Assembly: GCF_001735805.1 (NCBI RefSeq)
Contig: NZ_CP017248.1
Coordinates: 7,750,001-7,814,000, forward strand
Direction: 5' to 3'
DNA length: 64,000 nt
From: Streptomyces fodineus
Lineage (GTDB): Bacteria; Actinomycetota; Actinomycetes; Streptomycetales; Streptomycetaceae
Shown here: one piece after another, positions 33,810-42,045 of the stretch
Numbering within the stretch: the first letter of the stretch is position 1
How the letters are laid out: the number at the start of each line of letters is the position of its first letter
Notes under the pieces: model-generated
The model's input: only the letters and a program-made list of their open reading frames with translations
Databases searched by the model: none
Told to the model about the DNA's origin: nothing
Program-made: the position numbers and the translations under genes

Positions 33810-34838
33810 ATGGCGGTACGTGCGGCGGTGGCCGGAGCGAGCGGATACGCGGGCGGTGAGGTCCTGCGCCTGCTCCTTGCGCACCCCGAGGCCGAGATCG
33901 GTGCCCTGACCGGGAACTCCAACGCGGGCCAGCGTCTCGGTGCGCTCCAGCCGCACCTGCTGCCGCTGGCCGACCGCGTGCTCACCGAGACCACGGCCGA
34001 GGCGCTCGCCGGGCACGACGTCGTCTTCCTCGCGCTGCCGCACGGGCAGTCCGCCGCCGTCGCCGAGCAGCTCGGCCCCGACGTCCTCGTCGTGGACATG
34101 GGCGCCGACTTCCGGCTGAAGGAGCCGGCCGACTGGGAGCGGTTCTACGGCTCGGAGCACGCCGGCACCTGGCCCTACGGCCTCCCCGAACTTCCGGGCG
34201 CCCGCGCCGCGCTGGAGGGGTCCAAGCGCATCGCGGTGCCCGGTTGCTACCCCACCGCCGTCACCCTCGCCCTGTTCCCGGCCTACGCCGCCGGACTCGC
34301 CGAGCCCGAGGCGGTGATCGTCGCCGCGTCCGGCACCTCCGGCGCGGGCAAGGCTCCCAAGCCGCATCTGCTCGGCAGCGAGGTCATGGGCTCCATGTCC
34401 CCGTACGGCGTCGGCGGCGGCCACCGGCACACCCCCGAGATGATCCAGAACCTCAGCGGGGTCGCCGGGGAGTCCGTGCGGGTCTCCTTCACGCCGACCC
34501 TCGCGCCGATGCCGCGCGGGATCCTCGCCACGTGCAGCGCGTCCGCGAAGGCAGGCGTCACCGCCGAGTCGCTCCGCGCCGCCTACGAGAAGGCCTACGC
34601 CGACGAGCCCTTCGTCCATCTCCTCCCCGAGGGCCGGTGGCCCGCGACGGCGTCCGTCTGCGGTTCCAACGCCGTTCAGGTGCAGGTCGCGTACGACGAG
34701 GCCGTGGGCCGCATCATCGCGATCAGCGCCGTCGACAACCTGACCAAGGGCACCGCCGGCGGTGCCGTCCAGAGCATGAACCTCGCCCTGGGGCTCGACG
34801 AGACCACCGGGCTTTCCACGATCGGAGTCGCACCGTGA
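33810..34838 (+). CDS. argC: N-acetyl-gamma-glutamyl-phosphate reductase
   Basis: A 342-residue enzyme: NADP-binding AGASGYAGGEVLRLL, the catalytic cysteine in VPGCYPTAVTLALFPA, SGTSGAGKAPK, and the C-terminal ISAVDNLTKGTAGGAVQ. It reduces N-acetylglutamyl phosphate in arginine biosynthesis. ATG 33810 is chosen over ATG 33804 because GAGGAGG (33797-33803) abuts the upstream ATG but is 6 nt from this one. It is first gene of the arg operon. Its stop overlaps a small GTG-initiated frame. Confidence 0.96.
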   Translation: MAVRAAVAGASGYAGGEVLRLLLAHPEAEIGALTGNSNAGQRLGALQPHLLPLADRVLTETTAEALAGHDVVFLALPHGQSAAVAEQLGPDVLVVDMGADFRLKEPADWERFYGSEHAGTWPYGLPELPGARAALEGSKRIAVPGCYPTAVTLALFPAYAAGLAEPEAVIVAASGTSGAGKAPKPHLLGSEVMGSMSPYGVGGGHRHTPEMIQNLSGVAGESVRVSFTPTLAPMPRGILATCSASAKAGVTAESLRAAYEKAYADEPFVHLLPEGRWPATASVCGSNAVQVQVAYDEAVGRIIAISAVDNLTKGTAGGAVQSMNLALGLDETTGLSTIGVAP

Positions 34839-34930
34839 GCGACGCACGTGCAGCCGCCGGGCCGCAGACAGCGACGAAAGCCGCACTGGTGCGCTGCACG
34901 GGCGGAGAAGCGAACAAGGAGATGCAGTGA
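34835..34930 (+). CDS. Possible 31-residue protein filling the argC-argJ gap
   Basis: A GTG at 34835 overlaps the argC stop (GTGA), and the frame ends at a TGA (34928-34930) that overlaps the argJ GTG start (34927). The 31 codons therefore occupy the whole 88-bp gap, with coupled starts and stops at both ends. The peptide begins VSDARAAAGPQTATKAAL and ends GGEANKEMQ; it has no recognisable domain, one Cys and no hydrophobic segment. The argJ Shine-Dalgarno (AAGGAG) lies inside it. It may be a real small protein or a device that carries ribosomes from argC to argJ. Confidence 0.4.
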   Translation: MSDARAAAGPQTATKAALVRCTGGEANKEMQ

Positions 34931-36078
34931 GTGTCACGGCAGCCAAGGGATTCACGGCGGCGGGGATCGCCGCCGGGATCAAGGAGAACGGCAACCCCGA
35001 CCTGGCCCTCGTGGTCAACAACGGGCCCCGCCGTGCCGCCGCGGGCGTCTTCACCTCCAATCGTGTGAAGGCCGCGCCGGTGCTGTGGTCCGAGCAGGTC
35101 CTCAAGAGCGGCCAGGTCTCCGCGGTCGTCCTCAACTCGGGCGGCGCCAACGCCTGTACGGGTCCGAAGGGCTTCCAGGACACCCACGCCACCGCCGAGA
35201 AGGTGGCCGAGGTGCTCGGCCGGGGCGCCATCGAGGTCGCCGTCTGCTCCACCGGGCTCATCGGTGTCCTGCTGCCCATGGACAAGCTCCTGCCCGGCGT
35301 CGAGACGGCCGCCGCGCAGCTGTCCGAGCACGGCGGCGAGAAGGCCGCCATCGCCATCAAGACCACCGACACCGTGCACAAGACGTCCGTCGTCACCAGG
35401 GACGGCTGGACGGTCGGCGGCATGGCCAAGGGCGCCGGCATGCTCGCCCCCGGCCTCGCCACCATGCTGGTCGTCCTCACCACGGACGCGGAGCTGGACA
35501 GCGACGTACTGGACCAGGCGCTGAAGGCGGCCACGAAGGTCACCTTCGACCGGGTCGACTCCGACGGCTGCATGTCCACCAACGACACCGTGCTGCTGCT
35601 CGCCTCCGGTGCCTGCGGCATCACCCCCGAGTACGCCGAGTTCGCCGAGGCCGTGACGCGGGTCTGCGACGACCTCGGCCGGCAGCTGATCGGCGACGCC
35701 GAGGGCGCCAGCAAGGACATCAAGGTCGAGGTGATCAACGCGGCGAGCGAGGCGGACGCCGTCGAGGTGGGCCGTTCCATCGCCCGCAACAACCTCCTCA
35801 AGTGCGCGATCCACGGCGAGGACCCCAACTGGGGCCGCGTGCTCTCCGCGATCGGCACCACGAAGGCCGCCTTCGAGCCCGACCAGCTGAACGTCGCCAT
35901 CAACGGCGTGTGGGTGTGCAAGAACGGCAGCGTCGGCGAGGACCGCGAGCTGGTCGACATGCGCTACCGCGAGGTGCACATCGTCGCCGACCTGGCCGCG
36001 GGCGCCGAAACCGCGACGATCTGGACCAACGACCTCACCGCCGACTACGTCCACGAGAACAGCGCCTACTCATCATGA
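34927..36078 (+). CDS. argJ: Bifunctional glutamate N-acetyltransferase / amino-acid acetyltransferase
   Basis: A 383-residue ArgJ. The autocleavage motif KGAGMLAPGLATMLVV provides the Thr nucleophile after the Ala-Thr cleavage. SDGCMSTNDTVLLL and GEDPNWGRVLSAIG are further signatures. It recycles the acetyl group from N-acetylornithine to glutamate and may also use acetyl-CoA. The start is GTG 34927 after AAGGAGATGCA. Its TGA overlaps the argB ATG (ATGA). Confidence 0.96.
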   Translation: MSVTAAKGFTAAGIAAGIKENGNPDLALVVNNGPRRAAAGVFTSNRVKAAPVLWSEQVLKSGQVSAVVLNSGGANACTGPKGFQDTHATAEKVAEVLGRGAIEVAVCSTGLIGVLLPMDKLLPGVETAAAQLSEHGGEKAAIAIKTTDTVHKTSVVTRDGWTVGGMAKGAGMLAPGLATMLVVLTTDAELDSDVLDQALKAATKVTFDRVDSDGCMSTNDTVLLLASGACGITPEYAEFAEAVTRVCDDLGRQLIGDAEGASKDIKVEVINAASEADAVEVGRSIARNNLLKCAIHGEDPNWGRVLSAIGTTKAAFEPDQLNVAINGVWVCKNGSVGEDRELVDMRYREVHIVADLAAGAETATIWTNDLTADYVHENSAYSS

Positions 36079-36977
36079 CCACGACGCGGAAACACACGGC
36101 TCTCCCCAAGGCCCAGATCCTCATCGAGGCGCTGCCCTGGCTGGTCCGGCACAACGGCAAGACCGTCGTCATCAAGTTCGGCGGCAACGCCATGATCGAC
36201 GAGGAGCTGAAGGCCGCGTTCGCGCAGGACGTGGTGTTCCTGCACCACGCCGGCCTCAAGCCCGTCGTGGTCCACGGCGGCGGCCCGCAGATCAGCGCCG
36301 CCCTCGACAGGCACGGCATCGTCAGCGAGTTCAAGGCCGGCCTGCGCGTCACCACCGAGGACGCCATGGACGTCGTACGGATGGTGCTCGCGGGGCAGGT
36401 GCAGCGTGAACTGGTCGGGCTGCTCAACCGGCACGGGCCGCTCGCCGTCGGCCTGACCGGCGAGGACGCGCACACCATCACCGCCACCAGGCACCAGCCC
36501 GAGATCGACGGCGAACGGGTCGACATCGGCCGGGTCGGTGAGATCACCGCGATCGACACCGGAGCGATCGAGGCGCTGCTCGCCGACGGCCGTATCCCGG
36601 TGGTGTCGTCGATCGCCCGCGCCGAGGACGACGGACACGTCTACAACGTCAACGCCGATACGGCCGCCGCCGCCCTCGCCGCGGCACTGGGCGCCGAGAC
36701 CCTCATGGTCCTCACCGACGTCGAGGGCCTCTACGAGGACTGGCCGAACTCCGACGAGGTGATCAGCCGCCTCACCGCTTCCCAACTGGAGAAGCTGCTG
36801 CCGGAGTTGAGCTCCGGAATGGTGCCGAAGATGGAGGGCTGCCTGCACGCCGTGCGAGGCGGTGTGACGACCGCCCGCGTCATCGACGGCCGCGTCCAGC
36901 ACTCGATCCTGCTGGAGATCTTCACCGACGAAGGCATCGGCACCATGGTCGTGCCCGACGAAGAGGGGGAGTCATGA
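36075..36977 (+). CDS. argB: Acetylglutamate kinase
   Basis: A 300-residue amino-acid kinase: VVIKFGGNAMIDE, KPVVVHGGGPQISAALDR, GLTGEDAHTI, VYNVNADTAAAALAAALGAE and SGMVPKMEGCLHAVRGGV. It phosphorylates N-acetylglutamate and, in organisms of this pathway type, is the usual target of arginine feedback inhibition. It overlaps argJ and argD by four bases each. Confidence 0.96.
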   Translation: MTTTRKHTALPKAQILIEALPWLVRHNGKTVVIKFGGNAMIDEELKAAFAQDVVFLHHAGLKPVVVHGGGPQISAALDRHGIVSEFKAGLRVTTEDAMDVVRMVLAGQVQRELVGLLNRHGPLAVGLTGEDAHTITATRHQPEIDGERVDIGRVGEITAIDTGAIEALLADGRIPVVSSIARAEDDGHVYNVNADTAAAALAAALGAETLMVLTDVEGLYEDWPNSDEVISRLTASQLEKLLPELSSGMVPKMEGCLHAVRGGVTTARVIDGRVQHSILLEIFTDEGIGTMVVPDEEGES

Positions 36978-38179
36978 GCAACCAGGACCTGACCCGGCGC
37001 TGGCAGGGCGCGCTCATGAACAACTACGGCACCCCACGCCTGCCCCTCGTCCGGGGCGAGGGCGTGAAGGTATGGGACACCGAGGGCCGGGAGTACTACG
37101 ACTTCGTCGGCGGTATCGCCGCCAACGCCCTCGGCCACGCCCACCCGGCGATCGTCGAGGCCGTGGGCAGGCAGATCGGGCAGCTCGGCCACATCTCCAA
37201 CCTCTTCATGGCCGAGCCCACCGTCGCCCTCGCCGAACGGCTGCTCCAGCTCTTCGGCCGGGAGGGCCGGGTCTTCTTCTGCAACTCCGGCGCCGAGGCC
37301 AACGAGGCCGCGTTCAAGATCGGCCGGCTCACCGGGCGCACCCACATGGTCGCCACCGACGGCGGCTTCCACGGCCGTACGATGGGCGCCCTCGCGCTCA
37401 CCGGCCAGCCCGCCAAGCAGGACCCCTTCCGGCCGCTGCCCGGCGATGTCACCCATGTGCCCTACGGCGACGCGCAGGCGCTGGCGGCGGCCGTCACCGA
37501 GGAGACGGCGCTCGTCGTCATCGAGCCGGTCCAGGGCGAGAACGGCGTGGTGGTGCCGCCGGCCGACTATCTGAAGGCCGCGCGGGCGATCACCGCCGCC
37601 ACCGGTGCGCTGCTGGTCCTGGACGAGGTGCAGACCGGCGTCGGCCGCACCGGGACCTGGTTCGAGTACCAGGCCCACGAAGGTGTGCTGCCGGATGTCG
37701 TCACCCTCGCCAAGCAGCTCGGCGGCGGACTGCCGCTCGGCGCGACCGTGGCCTTCGGCCGGGCCGCCGAACTGTTCCACCCCGGCCACCACGGGACCAC
37801 CTTCGGCGGCAACCCGGTCGCCTGCGCCGCCGGGCTCGCCGTGCTCGACACCATCGAGGGCGAAGGCCTGCTGGAGAACGTCAAGCGGCAGAGCGAGCAG
37901 CTGCGCGAGGGAATCGAGGGTCTCGGCCACCCGCTGATCGATTATGTACGGGGTGCCGGTCTGCTCCTGGGTATCGTGCTCACCGGGCCGCACGCACCTC
38001 AGGTGCAGCAGGCGGCCCAGGAGGCCGGGTTCCTGGTGAACGCGCCCGCTCCCGACGTCGTACGGCTCATGCCTCCGCTGAACCTGGGCGACGACGAGGT
38101 GGGTGCCTTCCTCCGGGCGCTGCCCGGCATCCTCGGCGCAGCGAACCCAGCGGATGGGGACGGACGATCCGGAGAATGA
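36974..38179 (+). CDS. argD: Acetylornithine aminotransferase
   Basis: A 401-residue class III aminotransferase. FCNSGAEANEAAFKIGR binds the PLP phosphate, LLVLDEVQTGVGRTG carries the PLP-ring Asp, and VTLAKQLGGGLPLGA carries the Schiff-base lysine. It transaminates N-acetylglutamate semialdehyde to N-acetylornithine. ATG 36974 overlaps the argB stop; GGGGGAG precedes it. Confidence 0.96.
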   Translation: MSNQDLTRRWQGALMNNYGTPRLPLVRGEGVKVWDTEGREYYDFVGGIAANALGHAHPAIVEAVGRQIGQLGHISNLFMAEPTVALAERLLQLFGREGRVFFCNSGAEANEAAFKIGRLTGRTHMVATDGGFHGRTMGALALTGQPAKQDPFRPLPGDVTHVPYGDAQALAAAVTEETALVVIEPVQGENGVVVPPADYLKAARAITAATGALLVLDEVQTGVGRTGTWFEYQAHEGVLPDVVTLAKQLGGGLPLGATVAFGRAAELFHPGHHGTTFGGNPVACAAGLAVLDTIEGEGLLENVKRQSEQLREGIEGLGHPLIDYVRGAGLLLGIVLTGPHAPQVQQAAQEAGFLVNAPAPDVVRLMPPLNLGDDEVGAFLRALPGILGAANPADGDGRSGE

Positions 38180-38186
38180 GACGACG

Positions 38187-38732
38187 ATGAGCGAGGCGCA
38201 GGACCACGAGCAGGCGGGGGGCGCGGGCCCTGCCGTGCCGCAGACCCGCACCGCACGGCACCGCCGGATCGTGGACATCCTCAACCGGCAGCCGGTGCGG
38301 TCCCAGAGCCAGTTGGCCAAGCTGCTCGCCGACGACGGGCTGAGCGTCACCCAGGCGACGCTCTCCCGGGACCTCGACGAGCTGAACGCGGTGAAGATCC
38401 GCAACACCGACGGCGAGCTGATCTACGCGGTGCCCAGCGAGGGCGGTTTCCGCACGCCCCGCGCTCCGCTCGGGGAGTCGGCGAAGGAGGAGCGCATGCG
38501 GCGCCTCTCCCAGGAACTGCTGATCTCCGCGGAGGCTTCGGCGAATCTGGTGGTCCTGCGTACGCCGCCGGGTGCGGCCCAGTTCCTGGCCTCGGCCATC
38601 GACCAGGCGGAACTCCACGACATTCTCGGCACCATCGCCGGTGACGACACGCTGCTGCTGATCAGCCGGGATCCGAGCGGCGGACAGGCCCTGGCGGACC
38701 ATCTGCTGAGGCTGGCGCAGAACGGGCACTGA
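38187..38732 (+). CDS. argR: Arginine repressor
   Basis: A 181-residue ArgR. The N-terminal winged helix (RHRRIVDILNRQPVRSQSQL, then SVTQATLSRDLDELNAVKI) recognises ARG boxes. The C-terminal hexamerisation and arginine-binding domain has GDDTLLLISRDPSGGQALAD. ATG 38187 is 7 bp after the argD stop; an upstream in-frame extension is not conserved-looking. It should repress the argC promoter and the argG promoter at 49994-50031 when arginine is plentiful. Confidence 0.95.
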   Translation: MSEAQDHEQAGGAGPAVPQTRTARHRRIVDILNRQPVRSQSQLAKLLADDGLSVTQATLSRDLDELNAVKIRNTDGELIYAVPSEGGFRTPRAPLGESAKEERMRRLSQELLISAEASANLVVLRTPPGAAQFLASAIDQAELHDILGTIAGDDTLLLISRDPSGGQALADHLLRLAQNGH

Positions 38733-38773
38733 GCCCGCATGCGGCACCCCGCGCGTCGGCGGAGAATGGGAAT

Positions 38774-39430
38774 GTGATCTTCCGCGGCGGGCGGGCAGGT
38801 GGCCGGGCAATCCCCTGGCGGTCGTCGACCGTATACAGAAGTGTGTCGGGTTTCCGGTTCCCCGTGGGCCGCCTCCCGGACGAGGCTCTGCTGTCCGGGC
38901 TGGCCACCGGTGATCCGGAACTCGCGGTCGTCTTCGTACGAAGATTCCAGCACCGGGTCTTCGGAGTCGCCATGGCCGTGACCCGTGACAAGCAACTCGC
39001 CGAGGACGTCGCACAGTTGACGTTCGAGCGGGCGTGGCGGCATGCCCAGGTCTACGACTCCCGGCGCGGCTCGGTCGCCACCTGGCTGTCCACCATCGCG
39101 CACAACCTCGCCGTCGACGCCCTCCGGGCACGGCGGACCGAGCCGATGGCTCCCGAGGACCTGGACGACCTCGTCGGCGTCGTCACCGAGACCCCCGAGG
39201 AGTGGGCGCTGGCCGACGAGACCTCCTCCCAGCTGCGGGCCGCCGTGGCGCGGCTGCCCCGGGAACAGGCCCGGGCCCTGGTGATGGCGGGCATCTACGG
39301 AATGACGGCCCAGCAGATCGCCGACGCGGAGGAGATCCCGCTCGGCACCGCCAAGACCCGGATCAGGGCCGCCATGACGAAACTGCGCACCACACTCGCG
39401 GCTCCGAAGCGAGGCGACCATGTCCAGTGA
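38774..39430 (+). CDS. ECF-type RNA polymerase sigma factor
   Basis: A 218-residue sigma-70 family protein with region 2 (VRRFQHRVFGVAMAVTRDKQ, LAEDVAQLTFERAWRHA, RRGSVATWLSTIAHNLAVDA) and region 4 (LPREQARALVMAGIYGMTAQ, QIADAEEIPLGTAKTRIRAA). It starts at GTG 38774 with GGAG 10 nt upstream; GTG 38843 (VSGFRFP) is an alternative. The stop overlaps the anti-sigma gene by 11 bp. The pair resembles SigK/RskA-like systems. Confidence 0.88.
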   Translation: MIFRGGRAGGRAIPWRSSTVYRSVSGFRFPVGRLPDEALLSGLATGDPELAVVFVRRFQHRVFGVAMAVTRDKQLAEDVAQLTFERAWRHAQVYDSRRGSVATWLSTIAHNLAVDALRARRTEPMAPEDLDDLVGVVTETPEEWALADETSSQLRAAVARLPREQARALVMAGIYGMTAQQIADAEEIPLGTAKTRIRAAMTKLRTTLAAPKRGDHVQ

Positions 39431-40187
39431 TGCCAACTGCGACAAGCTGCGCGAGATCGGCGCCGAGCTGGCGCTGGGCGTGCTGCCCGGCCGGGAGCGC
39501 GCCGAGGCGATGGCTCATCTGGACCGGTGCGCGGACTGCCGCGAGTACGTCCGCCAGCTCACCCTGGTCGGCGACAGGCTGATCGGCCTGCTGCCGGACC
39601 GCGCGCCACCGCCCGGGTTCGAGACCCGCGTGGCGCGCAGGCTGGCCGAGCATGCCTCGGCGGACGAGGGCCTCGTGGGCGCATCCGGTCGCGCGTTCCG
39701 GACCCTGCGCGGGCGGGCCCGCCGGGCCCGGCTGCGGCTCGCGGCCGTCGCCACCGCGCTCGTCGTCTCCGTCGGGTTCGCCGGCTGGGCGATCGGCACC
39801 GCCGTCGAGCAGGTCGTCGCCTCGATCGCTCCCGCCACCACGTCCGAGCCCATGCTGGTCGGGGAGATGACCGCGACCGCGACCGGCGGCCCGACCGTCG
39901 GCGAGGTGTACGCCCACCCCGGAACCCCCGGCTGGATCTTCGTGTCCGTCGATCTCGCCGGCCCGCACGCCTCGTACACCGGCAAGGTCACCTGTCTCCT
40001 GGAGCATTCCGACGGCACGACCGTGCGCGTCGGCGACTTCCCCCTGGTCGGCGGGCACGGCGGGTGGGGTGTGACCGCGCCCGGCGACCTCTCGACCCTC
40101 TCCGGCGCCCGGCTGACAGCACCCGACGGCACCGTTCTCGCCAGGGCCCACCTGCAGCAGGGCCACGTCGTCGAACCGCAGGTGTGA
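39420..40187 (+). CDS. Zinc-finger, membrane-anchored anti-sigma factor
   Basis: A 255-residue protein. The N-terminal cytoplasmic domain has a zinc-binding HLDRCADCREYVRQL (H-x3-C-x2-C). One transmembrane helix, about residues 103-123 (RLAAVATALVVSVGFAGWAI), is followed by an extracellular RskA-like domain (GWIFVSVDLAGPHASYTGKV). It should hold the overlapping upstream sigma factor until a surface signal triggers release. The 11-bp overlap supports stoichiometric co-expression. Confidence 0.88.
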   Translation: MSSDANCDKLREIGAELALGVLPGRERAEAMAHLDRCADCREYVRQLTLVGDRLIGLLPDRAPPPGFETRVARRLAEHASADEGLVGASGRAFRTLRGRARRARLRLAAVATALVVSVGFAGWAIGTAVEQVVASIAPATTSEPMLVGEMTATATGGPTVGEVYAHPGTPGWIFVSVDLAGPHASYTGKVTCLLEHSDGTTVRVGDFPLVGGHGGWGVTAPGDLSTLSGARLTAPDGTVLARAHLQQGHVVEPQV

Positions 40188-40203
40188 GCCGGGCCCGTCC
40201 GGC

Positions 40204-41098
40204 TCAGGGGCGCTGCGGCAGGGTCCTCTCCAGGGCGGAGGCCAGCTCGGCGACCGTGGGCCGTGCCGCCGGGTCGGGCCGCAGACAGCCGTCCACGGCG
40301 GCGGCGAGCGCGGCCGGCAGCCGCCGCCGGGAGGCGATCGGGGGGGCGGGCTCCACCGTCTGCGGACAGCGGTCGTCCGTGCCGTCGCCGCCGTGGTCGG
40401 CCGAGTCCGCCCTCTCCCCGCAGTCGAACGGCGCCTGACCGCATGCGACCTCGAACAGCGTGACGCCGATGCCCCAGACGTCGGCGGCGGCGGTGAGCGG
40501 TCCGCCGCGGGCCTGCTCCGGAGCGAGGTAGCAGCACGTGCCCACCCCGGCGGGCGCGGGTCCGGGCGGCCGGGCGACGCTCAGGTCCAGCACCTTGGCA
40601 TGACCGCGCTCCACCACCACGTTGGACGGTTTGAGCTCCAGGTGCAGCAGACCCCGGCCATGGAGGTAGTGCACCGCCGAACACATCTGCACGCCGAGCA
40701 GCGCCACATCGGCGGCGGCCGGCCGCCGCCGCAACCGGTGCACGAGGTGGGACAGCGTCTCACCGGTCAGCGTCTCCGGGACGACGAGCGGCTCGGGCGA
40801 CTCGACGGTCTCGTACCCCCGGACCAGATGCGGATGGCTGAACTCCCGCAGCCACCGGCCCTCCCGCAGCAGCCGCTCGCCCAGCCCCGCCTCGCCCCGC
40901 AGGTCCGGTCGCACCACCTTGATCACACACCGGCAGGCCCGCTCCTCGCTCCACGCGTCGTACACGTCGAGCCAGCCGGTGCGCGCGGCCGTGGTCGTGA
41001 TCGTGGCCGTGGTGGTGACTGTGGTGGCCGTGGTGCTGCGAGGTGTCCTTCCCATGGTCACGGCGCTTGGCAGGCAGCAGACCGCTGAACATAGCCAT
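40204..41098 (-). pseudogene. Ser/Thr kinase-like protein with His-rich leader; frame disrupted, catalytic Asp replaced
   Basis: A strong GGGAGGA Shine-Dalgarno precedes ATG 41098, which opens a His-rich leader (MAMFSGLLPAKRRDHGKD, then HHGHHSHHHGHDHDHG). The kinase domain (VYDAWSEERACRCVIKVVRP to C-terminal PTVAELASALERTLPQRP) lies in another frame; joining them needs a shift near 40975-40995. The glycine-rich loop that should precede VYDAW is not seen, so bases may also be missing. The catalytic loop reads HLELKPSN (Glu for the HRD Asp) and DFG reads DLS. VIKVV keeps the ATP-site lysine and APEQA is present. A separate start at GTG 41061 for the kinase frame lacks a good Shine-Dalgarno. It is likely a degenerate kinase or pseudokinase. 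Confidence 0.6.
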
Positions 41099-41166
41099 GG
41101 CGTTCCTCCCGAAACTCGCTGTACTCGGGATACGTCCCGGGGCAGGAATCGGATGGCTCTCCGGCG

Positions 41167-41252
41167 AGAAAGTCGCCCTGAAAAACCGTTTCTGAAAAGC
41201 CGCCCCGAAAACTCGCTCGGAAAGTCGCCGTCAGCCCAGCCTCAGCCCAGCC
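41167..41252. repeat. Degenerate GAAA-x-CGCC repeats and an 11-bp tandem duplication
   Basis: Between the kinase and apbE genes, five imperfect 12-14-nt units begin with GAAA (41167-41233; for example GAAAGTCGCC at both ends). TCAGCCCAGCC then occurs twice in tandem (41231-41241 and 41242-41252), the second copy holding the apbE stop codon. No function is evident. Confidence 0.5.
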
Positions 41253-42045
41253 TCGCCGCCAGCCCCCCGGTGCACCGCACCTCGTCGCCGGCGGTGATCA
41301 GCAGGCCCTCCACGTCCGGGAGGGACTCCAGCCAGGCCAGCCCGGCCCGCGAGCCCATCGCGAACGCCGCCGTGGCCCAGCAGTCCACCCAGGTCAGACG
41401 GGGACCCACCACGGTCACGGCGACCAGGTCCGACACCGCCGACTTCCCGGTCCGCGGATCCACGATGTGTGCGCCCCGCTCGGCCGTGCCCGAGGTCGCC
41501 ACCGACAGCTCCTCCACCCCCGCCGACGAGATCACCGCGGCCAGGCCCCCCGGCCGCAGCGGATCCGCCACCCCCACCCGCCACGGCCGCTGCGGCTCCG
41601 GCGTGCCGAGCAACTGGACGTCCCCGCCCCCGTTGACGCTCACCCCGCTCACCCCGGCCACCCCCGCCAGCAGCCGCGCCGCCCGCTCGGCGGCCCAGCC
41701 CTTGACGATGCCGGTGGGATCCAGCGAGCCCTGGTAACGCGTGCTGAACCAGCCTTCGCTGACCCGCTCCGCCTCGGCCGCGAGGTCCAGCACCTCCGCC
41801 ACCTCGGGCACGCACCCGGCCACGGTCAGCTCACCCCGGGCCAGCCGGGAGACCTCGCTGTCCTCGCGGTAGGTGCTGAAGACCGCGTCCGCCCGGTGCA
41901 GACCGGCGACGGCCTCGGCCAGCGTCGCCCGCACCGCACCGGGTTCCCCGCCGCGGACGTCGAAGGAGAAGACGGTCCCCATGACCTCCTCCGCATGACG
42001 CACCGCGGCGGGAGCCTCAGCCGACTCGGCCACCGTGTCAGCCAC
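41242..42045 (-). CDS. apbE: FAD:protein FMN transferase (ApbE family)
   Basis: A 267-residue ApbE. It has EEVMGTVFSFDVRGG at the N terminus, DPTGIVKGWAAERAARLL, SVNGGGDVQLLG, HIVDPRTGKS and the metal-site region DCWATAAFAMG. The enzyme transfers FMN from FAD to a Thr in exported FMN-binding domains through a phosphoester bond. The start is GTG 42045, overlapping the stop of the FMN-binding protein by 8 bp. That protein carries two target motifs, so substrate and modifying enzyme are co-expressed. No signal peptide is evident, which is unusual for an enzyme expected to act outside. Confidence 0.9.
   Translation of the reverse strand: MADTVAESAEAPAAVRHAEEVMGTVFSFDVRGGEPGAVRATLAEAVAGLHRADAVFSTYREDSEVSRLARGELTVAGCVPEVAEVLDLAAEAERVSEGWFSTRYQGSLDPTGIVKGWAAERAARLLAGVAGVSGVSVNGGGDVQLLGTPEPQRPWRVGVADPLRPGGLAAVISSAGVEELSVATSGTAERGAHIVDPRTGKSAVSDLVAVTVVGPRLTWVDCWATAAFAMGSRAGLAWLESLPDVEGLLITAGDEVRCTGGLAARLG

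Noticed and set aside
33360..35960. 866-codon minus-strand frame across argC and argJ
   Set aside because: It spans two certain genes and two intergenic regions and has no recognisable domain; a shadow.
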